Of a stretch of 24,340 nucleotides of DNA, positions 6,834-14,327 are shown piece by piece (position 1 is the first letter of the stretch; each line of letters starts with the position of its first letter). The notes under the pieces were generated by a model. The model saw only the letters and a program-made list of their open reading frames with translations. It was not told the origin of the DNA and did no database searches. Made by a program: the position numbers and the translations under genes. The DNA comes from JBFGCT01 sp041581055 (GTDB lineage Bacteria; Actinomycetota; Acidimicrobiia; Acidimicrobiales; Ilumatobacteraceae), in NCBI GenBank assembly GCA_041581055.1, contig JBFGCT010000045.1:1-24340 (forward strand), given 5' to 3'.

Positions 6834-7921
6834 CCGTCGCGTTCACGAGGATCCTGCGCGGTCTCGGGCTCAACGTCCCGACGAGCTGCACGCACACCTT
6901 CGCCGAGGCCCTGACCGTGATCGGGATCGACGACCGCGACGGGGCGTACTGGTCGGGCCGGGCGACGCTCGTGCGGCGGCCGGAGGACATCGCCGTGTAC
7001 GACCGGGCGTTCGCCGTCTTCTTCGAGCACCGCCGGGCGGACGCGCCCGCCGCCGAGCCCGACGAGCCAGAGCGGATCACGCTCGCCGTCGACGCGGGCG
7101 ACGACGAGGGGCCCGAGACCGGCGAGGGCGGCGACGAGCCGACGATCGAACTGCGGTTCTCCACGACCGAGACCCTGCGCCACAAGGACTTCGCGCAGTA
7201 CTCCGACGATGAGCTCGACCGGTCGCACGAGCTGATGGCGAACCTGCGGCTCGCCGGATCGCCACGCCAGTCGATGCGGCTCGGACCGTCCCGCCGGGCG
7301 ACGCCGCGCCCCGACCTGCGGCGCACCGTCCGGGCCGCGCTGCGCGCCGGCGGCGAGCCGATCGAGCGGCATTTCCGCCAACCGACGACCCGGTTGCGGC
7401 GGCTCGTGCTCGTGCTCGACGTCAGCGGTTCGATGGAGCCATACGCCAGGGCGCTGCTGCGTTTCGTGCACGCCGCGGTGGCCGGCCGCCAGAAGGTGGA
7501 GGCGTTCGCCCTCGGCACCCGCCTGACACGCGTCACCCGCGAGTTGACCAGCCGCGATCCGGACGTCGCCCTGCGCGCCGCCGGCGCCCGCGTCCCCGAC
7601 TGGAGCGGTGGGACGCGGCTCGGCGAGGGGTTGCGCGAGTTCAACGACCGGTGGGGCGTCCGGGGGTTGGCCCGCAACTCGATCGTGGTGATCCTGTCCG
7701 ACGGCTGGGATCGTGGCGACCCCGAGCTGCTCGGCGAGCAGATGGAGCGGCTGCAACGGGTGACCCACCGCCTGGTGTGGGTGAACCCGCTCAAGGTGAC
7801 CCCTGGTTACGCGCCGCTGGCCCGCGGAATGGCGGCCGCGCTGCCGTATGTTGACAACTTCGTGGAAGGTCACTCGGTGGCCGCCATGGAGGAACTGACC
7901 CGCGTGATCAGCGAGCGCTGA
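6800..7921 (+). CDS. coxE: CoxE-like VWA-domain protein
   Basis: A 373-residue CoxE-family protein with a C-terminal von Willebrand A domain. The MIDAS motif DVSGS (Asp207, Ser209, Ser211) sits in LVLVLDVSGSM, a GGTR segment supplies the MIDAS Thr, and VVILSDGWDRGD supplies the later Asp. The central part (about 80-120) is acidic and probably flexible. CoxE is the partner of the MoxR ATPase CoxD in CO dehydrogenase active-site assembly. The GTG start at 6800 overlaps the stop of the mini-ORF. An earlier in-frame start is excluded, because the upstream GTG copy at 6732 runs into the TGA at 6801. Its 3' end abuts xdhC with an AAGGAGG ribosome-binding site straddling the stop, which supports one transcript. 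Confidence 0.88.
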   Translation: MTAQLAEPAEIAVAFTRILRGLGLNVPTSCTHTFAEALTVIGIDDRDGAYWSGRATLVRRPEDIAVYDRAFAVFFEHRRADAPAAEPDEPERITLAVDAGDDEGPETGEGGDEPTIELRFSTTETLRHKDFAQYSDDELDRSHELMANLRLAGSPRQSMRLGPSRRATPRPDLRRTVRAALRAGGEPIERHFRQPTTRLRRLVLVLDVSGSMEPYARALLRFVHAAVAGRQKVEAFALGTRLTRVTRELTSRDPDVALRAAGARVPDWSGGTRLGEGLREFNDRWGVRGLARNSIVVILSDGWDRGDPELLGEQMERLQRVTHRLVWVNPLKVTPGYAPLARGMAAALPYVDNFVEGHSVAAMEELTRVISER

Positions 7922-7932
7922 AGGAGGCTGCG

Positions 7933-8250
7933 ATGCGCGACCTACTCGACGAGATCGACGCCTGGCGAGCCGCCGGCGAACGCGTGGCGGTCGCCCGCGT
8001 CGTCGACATCGAGGGTTCGGGCCCGCGCGATCCGGGAGCGGCGATGGTCGTCAACGAGTCGGGCGAGGTCGCCGGCAGCGTCAGCGGCGGCTGCGTCGAG
8101 GGCGCCGTCGTCGCCGAGTCGTTGGCGATCCTCGAGGGCCGACGCCGGCCGGGGATCGTCACGTTCGGTTACTCCGACGACGAGGCCTTCGCCGTCGGCC
8201 TGACCTGTGGCGGAACGATCCACCTGTTCATCGAAGAGCTCGACTGGTGA
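7933..8250 (+). CDS. XdhC/CoxI family, N-terminal-domain protein
   Basis: A 105-residue stand-alone XdhC_CoxI domain. Family signatures are GSGPRDPGAAMVV (28-40), the cysteine turn SGGCVEG (51-57) and LTCGGTI (90-96). XdhC-type proteins bind and insert the molybdenum cofactor into xanthine dehydrogenase-family enzymes and promote its sulfuration. Here they would serve the CoxL product, by inference from context. The start is firm: AAGGAGG at 7921-7927 lies 5 nt before ATG, one of only two near-consensus Shine-Dalgarno sites in the window. The stop overlaps the GTG of the next gene (GTGA), so the N- and C-terminal halves of a typical XdhC protein are coupled but separate. Confidence 0.88.
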   Translation: MRDLLDEIDAWRAAGERVAVARVVDIEGSGPRDPGAAMVVNESGEVAGSVSGGCVEGAVVAESLAILEGRRRPGIVTFGYSDDEAFAVGLTCGGTIHLFIEELDW

Positions 8251-9047
8251 CGATCTTCGACACGTACGCCGAACACCTCCGCGACGCGTCCCCGGTCGCC
8301 TTGGCCACCGTGATCGAGGGTCCGCACGTCGGGGCCAAGCTGCTCGTCGCCACCGACCGCGAGCCGTTGGGGTCGCTCGGCCATCCCGAGCTCGACCGGG
8401 TGGTGGCCCGTGACGCGCTGGCCGAGCTCGAGGCGGCGCGGTCCGGAGTCCGCCACTACGGCCCGGAGGGCCAGACGACCCCCGAGGACCTGATCGACCA
8501 GCCGACCGTCCGCGTGTTCATCGAATCCCACGCCCCGCCGCCGCAGATGTGGATCTTCGGGGCGGTCGACTTCACCGCCGCGCTGGCCCGCGTCGCCAAG
8601 GTGCTCGGCTACCGCGTGACCGTCTGCGACGCCCGCGAGGTGTTCGCCACCCGCCGCCGGTTCCCGATGGCCGACGAGGTCAAGGTCACCTGGCCGACGC
8701 CGGTGTTCGACGACCACGGCGACGAGCTCGGCGCCCGCGACGCCGTCTGCATCCTGACCCACGACCCCAAGTTCGACGTCCCCGCCGTCGTCGGCGCCTT
8801 GGCGACCAGGGTCGGCTACATCGGGGTGATGGGCAGTCGAACGACGCACGACAAGCGGATGGAGCGTCTCGCCGAGGCCGGCGTCACCGACCCCGCCGAC
8901 ATCGACCGGTTGATGTCGCCGATCGGCCTCGACATCGGGGCCAGGACACCGGAGGAGACGGCGGTGTCGATCTGCGCCGAGATCATCGCCACCCACACCG
9001 GCCACCAGGTCCCGTCGCTGCGCGCGGGATCCGGCCCGATCCACTGA
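8247..9047 (+). CDS. XdhC family protein with C-terminal Rossmann domain
   Basis: A 266-residue protein. A short XdhC_CoxI-like N-terminal part (about 1-90) is followed by the XdhC Rossmann domain from about 95: MWIFGAVDFTAALARVAKVLGY, VTVCDARE, ILTHDPKFD, and VGYIGVMGSRTTHDKRMERL, then GLDIGARTPEETAVSICAEI near the end. These match XdhC C-terminal domains. The expected role is molybdenum-cofactor handling for the molybdenum hydroxylase of this locus, paired with the preceding small XdhC domain. The GTG start at 8247 overlaps the upstream stop. The gene ends 18 bp before the convergent secreted-protein gene; no terminator hairpin is obvious there. Confidence 0.88.
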   Translation: MTIFDTYAEHLRDASPVALATVIEGPHVGAKLLVATDREPLGSLGHPELDRVVARDALAELEAARSGVRHYGPEGQTTPEDLIDQPTVRVFIESHAPPPQMWIFGAVDFTAALARVAKVLGYRVTVCDAREVFATRRRFPMADEVKVTWPTPVFDDHGDELGARDAVCILTHDPKFDVPAVVGALATRVGYIGVMGSRTTHDKRMERLAEAGVTDPADIDRLMSPIGLDIGARTPEETAVSICAEIIATHTGHQVPSLRAGSGPIH

Positions 9048-9065
9048 CCGATCACCGGGCCGCCG

Positions 9066-10997
9066 TCAGCTTCCGACCAGCACCGGGATCGCCGCGAACT
9101 GTCCCGCGAGGGCGTGGAGACCGCTGTCCCCCTGCACGATCAGACCGACGACGTCCCCCGACGACGCGCCGGCCAGATCGAGCGTCATCGAGTACGGCTC
9201 GGGAGCGAACAGGCCGGCCATCGTCATCTCGAAATCCAGCGAGGTCGCGTCGCCGGCGACGAAGGCCTCGGCGTAGGTCGTGCGCTCGTGGCCGACGGCC
9301 ACGCCCTCGACGGTCACCGGTCCGGCGACGACCGTCGCGCCGGCCGCCGGAGTCGTGATCGTCACCTCGGTGCTCCCCGCGCCGATGACGAACCAGCCGA
9401 AGTCGGGCGGAAGCTGGCGGAGCGACAGCGTCGTCCCGCTCGGGAAGAACGTCGTGGGATCGACATCGTCTCCCGGGTGCAGCACCTCGATCGCGCCGCT
9501 GCGTGCGTCGCCCGGCTGGAACGCCCCGAGATGGGGCTCGACACCGAACCACTTCGAGATGAAGTCGGCCGCGGCTTCCTCGGGCGTGTCGAACACGACG
9601 TTCGAGGCCGGCCAGATGGCAAAGACCGGGGCCGGCTCGGGGCAGGCGGGCCCGGCGGCGGCCGGAGCGGGCCCGGAGAAGTAGCCGCTGACGTCGACGA
9701 CAAAATGGGTCGCTCCCGACGCGAAGACGCAGACGTCGCCGCCGGCCCCGATGCGGGCGACGACGGTGTTGGCCGTGTTGTGGCCGGGCGCCCCGGCGAA
9801 CGGGACGAGGTCGCGGGCGTCGGGCGGGTTGTAGTTCAGGTTCGACGCGTTGGGACGCGGCGCCCCGGTCGGGAACACGGTCGAGAAGCCGGTGCGCAGC
9901 GAATCGACGGCGACGACCGTCAACACCGCCACCGACGCGTCGGTCGGAACGCCGGCCCGCCCGGCGACGGAGAGCTGCAGGTTGGCGCCACCGGCGATCC
10001 GGCCGATCCCCGCCCGTTGGCCGTCGACGGTGGTCCCGCCCGGTCGGGTGTCGGCCAGGCGCGCCGCGTTGGGCAACGCCGTGTACGTGCCGGTCGGGAG
10101 GTGACCGGACACGTCGACGACCAGATCGGTCGTGGTCGAGGTGTAGATCGACACCTTGCCATCGGCGCCGACGGGGACGACCACCGTGTTGGCGATGTCG
10201 TGGCCGTAGTAGAAGTTCAGATTCGACGCGTTCGGGCGTGGCGTTCCGGTCGGGTGGACGGTCAGGAACCCGGGCCCCCACTCGAACGTCGCCGTCACGG
10301 TCAGCACGGCGACCGCGGCGTCGACCGGGATCCCGGCCCGGCCGGCGACCGGCACGTCGAGCGTCGACCCTCCCGGCCGCGACCCGATCCCGACGAACTG
10401 GCCGTCGATCGTACTCGTGCCCGGCCGCGTGTCGACCAGACGGGCCGGCGTCGGCAGCGGCGAATAGCTCCCGGCCGGCAGATACCCGGCCACGTCGACC
10501 ACCAACTGCGTCGCGAACAAGGTGTAGATCGACACCTTGCCGTCGGCGCCGACGCGGGCGAACACCGTGCCGGCGGTGTTGTGGTACGGGTAGTAGTTCA
10601 GATTCGACGCGTTCGGACGAGGCGTCCCCGTGGCGTGCACCGTCAAGAACCCTCCGTCTTGCCAACCGGGCGACGTCGAACCCTGCGAATCGACCGCGGT
10701 GACGGTCAAGACGACGACGGGGGCGTCAAGCGGCACTCCCGCCCGGCCGCCGACCGTCACGTCCAATGTCGAGCCGGCCGGCTGGAGGCCGATCCCGGCG
10801 AACTGGCCGTCGATCGTCGGCGCTCCCGGCCGGGTGTCGACCAGCCGCGCCGACGTCGGCAGCGACACGTAGCCCGACACGGCCCCACCGGTGTCGGCCG
10901 GCGTCGACACCGCGACCAGTGACGCGGCGCCGAGCGCCACAAGACTCCACACCGACCACATCGTCCGCCGCACCCTGCACACCGGCATCGAACCCAC
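9066..10997 (-). CDS. Secreted protein with three tandem ~130-residue repeats
   Basis: A 643-residue exported protein. A signal peptide or N-terminal anchor lies at about 10-40 (basic RVRR, then hydrophobic SLVALGAASLVAV). Three homologous repeats follow at about 43-176, 177-302 and 303-441. Each begins with LP..ARL.DTRPG, contains VLTV..., RPNASNLN and a VVDV(S/A)G(Y/H) end. Such repeats are common in large secreted proteins of Acidimicrobiia and look like beta-rich domains; their ligand is unknown to me. A Pro/Ala linker (about 442-458) leads to a different C-terminal domain with EVTITTPAAGATVVAGPVTVEGVA (544-567), similar in pattern to Gmad2/Ig-like domains. The GTG start is supported by GAGGGG about 7 nt upstream; an in-frame ATG three codons later is an alternative. 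No LPXTG or sorting tail is present, so it is probably released or held noncovalently. Confidence 0.82.
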   Translation of the reverse strand: MGSMPVCRVRRTMWSVWSLVALGAASLVAVSTPADTGGAVSGYVSLPTSARLVDTRPGAPTIDGQFAGIGLQPAGSTLDVTVGGRAGVPLDAPVVVLTVTAVDSQGSTSPGWQDGGFLTVHATGTPRPNASNLNYYPYHNTAGTVFARVGADGKVSIYTLFATQLVVDVAGYLPAGSYSPLPTPARLVDTRPGTSTIDGQFVGIGSRPGGSTLDVPVAGRAGIPVDAAVAVLTVTATFEWGPGFLTVHPTGTPRPNASNLNFYYGHDIANTVVVPVGADGKVSIYTSTTTDLVVDVSGHLPTGTYTALPNAARLADTRPGGTTVDGQRAGIGRIAGGANLQLSVAGRAGVPTDASVAVLTVVAVDSLRTGFSTVFPTGAPRPNASNLNYNPPDARDLVPFAGAPGHNTANTVVARIGAGGDVCVFASGATHFVVDVSGYFSGPAPAAAGPACPEPAPVFAIWPASNVVFDTPEEAAADFISKWFGVEPHLGAFQPGDARSGAIEVLHPGDDVDPTTFFPSGTTLSLRQLPPDFGWFVIGAGSTEVTITTPAAGATVVAGPVTVEGVAVGHERTTYAEAFVAGDATSLDFEMTMAGLFAPEPYSMTLDLAGASSGDVVGLIVQGDSGLHALAGQFAAIPVLVGS

Positions 10998-11122
10998 GAC
11001 GACCCCCTCGCGAAGCGTTGGCGACCACTTCGATCATCACCCCCCGTCGTCGGAGTCACCAGAGTCGTTCGACCCGTCACCATGCGTGGCGGAAGCGGGT
11101 CGCGGGCCGAGCGAGCCGGCGA

Positions 11123-11821
11123 TCAGGTCGCCGGGTCGCCGAAGCGCACCGCGCTGGCACGGCGCTTGGAGATCGTGTCGATCTCGACCGCGCGGCCGGT
11201 GTTGAGCGAGTGCACCACGGCGTCGCCGACGCCGAGGTACATCATCACGTGTCCGGGCCAGTGCACGAGGTCGCCGGCCTGCGCGCCGTCTCGGCCGACG
11301 CGCTCGGCGGCGCGGATCTGGTCGCCGCTGATGCGGTTCAGCTCGACGCCGGCCTCGTCCCAGGCGTACAGCGTCAGGCCCGAGCAGTCGAACCCCTCGT
11401 CTTCGACGCTGGCGTTGGTTCGGTAGGGCACGCCGAGTTGGGTCATTGCCGCGAGCACCGCCCGCTGGTGCAGCAGGCTGGTCGACTCCCACGCGGCGAC
11501 CATGTCCTGCTCGCCGTAGCCGAGCTGGCGGGCGGCGAGGCGGGCGGTCTGGGAGCGCAGCTGCGCGTAGGCCTGGTACTCGTCCAGCTCGCCGAACTCC
11601 ATGTAGGCGTCGTAGGACTGGACGGCGCGCTCGGCGGTCGCCGTGATCTCCGGGGCCAGCGCGTTGACCGCCAGCTCGTCCCCGGTCGCCGCCGCCTCGC
11701 CGCCGACCGCGGTCAGCGCGCCGAGCGTGGCGATCGTCGTGACCGCCGTGGCGCGCAGGACGCGGGCGAGGCGCCGGGGCACGGCCAGGGGCGAGGAGGT
11801 GGTGGTGAGAACGGTGCGCAT
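11123..11821 (-). CDS. Secreted NlpC/P60-family peptidoglycan hydrolase
   Basis: A 232-residue exported protein. The N-terminal signal region is basic (PRRLARVLR, 15-23) and then hydrophobic (about 24-40), ending near AAA. A short helical spacer (about 48-110) precedes the C-terminal NlpC/P60 domain. That domain has the catalytic triad pattern Cys146 in FDCSGLTLYAW, His191 in PGHVMMYLG and a polar third residue, His204, in VVHSL. LGVPYRTNAS (129-138) is the usual entry to the domain. These enzymes cleave the gamma-D-Glu-meso-diaminopimelate bond of stem peptides. There is no SH3 or LysM domain, so wall targeting must come from the spacer. No Shine-Dalgarno sequence is seen before the ATG. It lies on the same strand as the repeat-protein gene, 125 bp upstream of it. 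Confidence 0.9.
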   Translation of the reverse strand: MRTVLTTTSSPLAVPRRLARVLRATAVTTIATLGALTAVGGEAAATGDELAVNALAPEITATAERAVQSYDAYMEFGELDEYQAYAQLRSQTARLAARQLGYGEQDMVAAWESTSLLHQRAVLAAMTQLGVPYRTNASVEDEGFDCSGLTLYAWDEAGVELNRISGDQIRAAERVGRDGAQAGDLVHWPGHVMMYLGVGDAVVHSLNTGRAVEIDTISKRRASAVRFGDPAT

Positions 11822-11890
11822 CGGTGGGTCCCGGGCGCCGCTCGGCTCGATGGCCGGGACGCGGGCAGCAGTCGCATGTGACGAGTGGGT

Positions 11891-11920
11891 AACGTATCGT
11901 CACCGAATCGCAACAATCAA
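11891..11920 (-). promoter_or_regulatory. Candidate promoter of the NlpC/P60 gene
   Basis: On the minus strand, TTGATT (11920-11915) and TACGTT (11896-11891) are 18 bp apart, within the most AT-rich part of the 11822-11991 gap. It would give a leader of about 60 nt. I could not match that leader to the c-di-AMP riboswitch known before some actinobacterial wall-hydrolase genes. Confidence 0.3.
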
Positions 11921-11979
11921 CCCCTGCGGGAGATTTCTCGTCACCGGACCGTCATCTGGAGTTCGCTCTCGATCTCGGG

Positions 11980-11985
11980 CAGACT
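11980..11985 (+). promoter_or_regulatory. Candidate -10-like box before the MocA-like gene
   Basis: CAGACT lies 6 nt before the ATG at 11992. It is one base away from the actinobacterial -10 consensus TAGACT. The same hexamer stands 7 nt before the crotonase gene starting at 20407. Weak evidence on its own. Confidence 0.2.
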
Positions 11986-11991
11986 GGGGCG

Positions 11992-12606
11992 ATGAGCGGC
12001 CCCGAGACGCCACACGCTGGGACGACGGCGCCGGCGATGGCCGCCATCCTGCTCGCCGCGGGCGGCGGATCACGGTTCTATGACACAGGTCACAAGCTCG
12101 CCGCGACGCTCCCGGCGGCCGGCGGGGATCCGGCCGGCACCGTCCTCGACCGCTCGCTGGCCCACGCGACCGCCGCGGCCATCGGCCCGGTCATCGTCGT
12201 CACCGGGGCGATCGACCCGGCGCTTCCGCCCGGGGTCGTGCGGCGCCACAACCCGGCCTGGGCGGAGGGGCAGATGAGCTCGCTGCGGGCCGGCATCGCG
12301 ACCGCCCGCGACCTCGGCGCCACGGCGGTCGTGATCGGCCTCGCCGACCAGCCGTCGGTCTCCCCCGCCGATTGGCGGCGGGTGGCGGAGGCCGAGGGCG
12401 CGATCGTCGTCGCCACCTACGGCGGCCGGCGGGGCAACCCGGTGAAGCTCGACTCGTCGGTCTGGGATCTCCTGCCGGAGTCTGGCGACGAGGGCGGGCG
12501 GGCGCTGATGCGCGTTCGTCCGGAACTCGTTCGTGAAGTACCGTGCACGAGTTCACCCGCCGACATCGACACCGTGGAGGATCTCCGCCGATGGCAGAGC
12601 AATTGA
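11992..12606 (+). CDS. MocA/MobA-like molybdenum cofactor nucleotidyltransferase
   Basis: A 204-residue NTP-transferase (GT-A-like Rossmann) protein of the MocA type. Motifs are LAAGGGSRF (21-29) with Lys35 for nucleotide binding, HNPAWAEGQMSSLRAG (86-101), the metal-binding region GLADQPSV (116-123) and GGRRGNPVKL (144-153). MocA transfers CMP to molybdopterin to make the cytosine dinucleotide cofactor used by CO dehydrogenase and other xanthine oxidase-family enzymes; the similar MobA uses GMP. The cox context and the LADQP motif make MocA-type activity more likely. The last 16 bases overlap coxG, whose GGAGG ribosome-binding site lies inside this gene, so the two are coupled. The start is the ATG at 11992; an internal ATG at residue 16 would also retain the full domain. 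Confidence 0.85.
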   Translation: MSGPETPHAGTTAPAMAAILLAAGGGSRFYDTGHKLAATLPAAGGDPAGTVLDRSLAHATAAAIGPVIVVTGAIDPALPPGVVRRHNPAWAEGQMSSLRAGIATARDLGATAVVIGLADQPSVSPADWRRVAEAEGAIVVATYGGRRGNPVKLDSSVWDLLPESGDEGGRALMRVRPELVREVPCTSSPADIDTVEDLRRWQSN

Positions 12607-13274
12607 TCAACGAGTTCACCGTGAACCGGCCGATCGAGGAAGCCTGGCCGATCATCACCGACGTCGAGCGGATCGCGCCCTGCCTCCCGGGGGCCGAGCT
12701 GCGCGAGATCGAGGGCGACACCTACCGCGGCGTCGTCAAGGTGAAGCTCGGGCCGATCGCCACCGAGTTCGAGGGTGACGCCGAGTTCGTCGAACAGGAC
12801 GACGAGGCGCACCGGGCGGTGGTCAAGGCCGCCGGACGAGACAAGAAGGGCCGCGGCAACGCGGCGGCCGAGATCATCGCCGAGGCCGAGAGCCTGTCGC
12901 CGACGAGCACGCGCTGCGTCGTCACGTGGAGCCTCCAGATGAGCGGCAAGGTGTCCCAGTTCGGGCGGATCGGGGTGCTCGAGGACGTCAGCGGCAAGCT
13001 GATGGCGGACTTCGCCCGCAACCTCAACGAAATGCTCGACGAAGAGGTCGTCGACACGCCCGGCGACGCGGCCGGCGAGTCGGCCGGCGAGTCGGCCGGC
13101 GCGGCCACCGCGGAGGGCGAAGAGGCCGCGCCGAGGGTGCGCACGATCGGGGGCCCGGCGGCCGAGCCGATCGACCTGGTCGAGCTCGGCGGCTCGTCGG
13201 TCGCCAAGCGCGTGGTCCCGGCGCTGTTGGCGATCATCGTGATGTTCCTCCTGGTCCGTCGCCGACGGAGCTGA
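12591..13274 (+). CDS. coxG: CoxG, SRPBCC-fold membrane anchor of CO dehydrogenase
   Basis: A 227-residue protein. A START/SRPBCC (polyketide cyclase-like) CoxG domain covers about residues 3-150, with the characteristic NRPIEEAWPIITDVERIAPCLPGA and KVKLGPIATEFEG. A linker at 155-200 contains the repeat AGESAGESAG. A C-terminal hydrophobic helix (about 207-222, VVPALLAIIVMFLLV) ends in RRRRS, which predicts tail anchoring with the bulk of the protein in the cytoplasm. CoxG links CO dehydrogenase to the membrane and its electron acceptor in characterised systems. The ATG at 12591 is preferred over the longer upstream frame, because GGAGG lies 10 nt before it and the family N-terminus begins there. 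The stop overlaps the next gene by one base (TGATG). Confidence 0.9.
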   Translation: MAEQLINEFTVNRPIEEAWPIITDVERIAPCLPGAELREIEGDTYRGVVKVKLGPIATEFEGDAEFVEQDDEAHRAVVKAAGRDKKGRGNAAAEIIAEAESLSPTSTRCVVTWSLQMSGKVSQFGRIGVLEDVSGKLMADFARNLNEMLDEEVVDTPGDAAGESAGESAGAATAEGEEAAPRVRTIGGPAAEPIDLVELGGSSVAKRVVPALLAIIVMFLLVRRRRS

Positions 13275-14326
13275 TGGACGACCGAGCGAGGGTCGGGCAG
13301 CTCCTCGGTCGGGAGCCGCAGGGCGCATTCGACGTCGTCGTGCGCGACGCGGCCGGTGACCCCGTCGTCATCCGCAACGCCCCGTTTCTCGCCGACGGCA
13401 CGCCGATGCCGACGCGGTACTACCTCGTCGCCGAAGATCTCGTGAGGGAGGTCAGCCGGCTCGAGGCCGCCGGCGGGGTCAGGGACGCCGAGTCCGCCGT
13501 CGACGCCGCCGAGATCGCCGCCCTGCACGAGCGGTACGCGGCCGATCGGGACGCGGCGATCCCCGCCGACCATGTCGGCAGCCGCCCCAGCGGCGGGGTC
13601 GGCGGCACCCGGGTCGGCGTGAAGTGCCTCCACGCCCACGTCGCCTACGCCCTCGCCGGCGGCGACGACGCCGTCGGCCGGTGGGCGCTCGACCAGCTGG
13701 CCGCCCGCGGCACGACCCCCGCCGGACGCGCGGCCGCCCACCCCGCCCGCGGCACGACTCCCGCCGGCCGCGCGGCCGCCCACCCCGCCGAACGGCCCGG
13801 TCGAGCCGTGAACCCCGAACCGGGCGGACTCACCGTGCTGATCGAGGACGAAAGGGTCGGGATCACGATGACCGGCGGCGCGAGCTGGTCGCTGCCGCTG
13901 GGCCCGGCCACGCTCGTCGCACGACAACTCGAGCGGGCCGACCCGCCGGGCGCCATCCAGCTCACCAACGCGCTCGGCGCGGTCCACGACCATTTCGAAG
14001 ACGTCGTCAACGACTCCCCGGCCGTGCTGGCGACGCCGTCGGTCGTGGCCGTCGGCCCCCATGCCGACGCGCTGGCGCGCGTCGAGATCGGCGACCACAC
14101 GGTGCCCGCCGGCTACCGGCTGCGGCGGGCCGACGCGGAGGAGGTCTTCAGGACGCTCGTCGGGGAGGCCTCCGAGCAGCGCCGATTCAACCCCGGGCTG
14201 CCCGACGACCACGTCCAGACGATCGTCGGGACCTGCTGCGTGGTCCTCGCCATCATGCGCCGGCTCGACCTCGCCGACCTGGAGATCGCCGCGGGCTGCG
14301 GCGGCGCCGCACAGGGCGACGGCTGA
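13274..14326 (+). CDS. DUF501 protein with a C-terminal Ppx/GppA-like region
   Basis: A 350-residue protein. Residues 8-140 match DUF501, an actinobacterial family of unknown function: the pattern VVRNAPFLADGTPMPTRYYLV (family PxLxDGTPFPTxYYL), SRLEAAGG, and VGVKCLHAHVAYALA near 115-127. A linker (143-182) holds a perfect 14-residue repeat, ARGTTPAGRAAAHP, twice. Residues 195-340 then resemble the C-terminal half of exopolyphosphatase: GGASWSLPLGPATLVARQLERADPP (like the SxDIGxVRLTExxxxxDPP of Ppx) and FNPGLPDDHVQTIVGTCCVVLAIMRRL (like the PGLxxxRADVIVxGAxILxxIM helix). The nucleotide/phosphate-binding N-terminal lobe of Ppx is absent, so catalysis is unlikely. Elsewhere in actinobacteria a DUF501 gene often sits next to ppx, which supports a fused remnant. 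The ATG overlaps the coxG stop. Confidence 0.75.
   Translation: MDDRARVGQLLGREPQGAFDVVVRDAAGDPVVIRNAPFLADGTPMPTRYYLVAEDLVREVSRLEAAGGVRDAESAVDAAEIAALHERYAADRDAAIPADHVGSRPSGGVGGTRVGVKCLHAHVAYALAGGDDAVGRWALDQLAARGTTPAGRAAAHPARGTTPAGRAAAHPAERPGRAVNPEPGGLTVLIEDERVGITMTGGASWSLPLGPATLVARQLERADPPGAIQLTNALGAVHDHFEDVVNDSPAVLATPSVVAVGPHADALARVEIGDHTVPAGYRLRRADAEEVFRTLVGEASEQRRFNPGLPDDHVQTIVGTCCVVLAIMRRLDLADLEIAAGCGGAAQGDG
13703..13786 (+). repeat. Two tandem 42-bp copies in the DUF501/Ppx-like linker
   Basis: Positions 13703-13744 and 13745-13786 differ at two synonymous sites (ACC/ACT and GGA/GGC). They encode the same 14 residues twice, so the protein repeat is kept while the DNA has begun to diverge. 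Confidence 0.9.
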
Positions 14327-14327
14327 C

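Noticed and set aside
11822..11890. c-di-AMP riboswitch in the NlpC/P60 leader
   Set aside because: Such switches precede some actinobacterial wall hydrolases, but I could not align the conserved core with this short leader.
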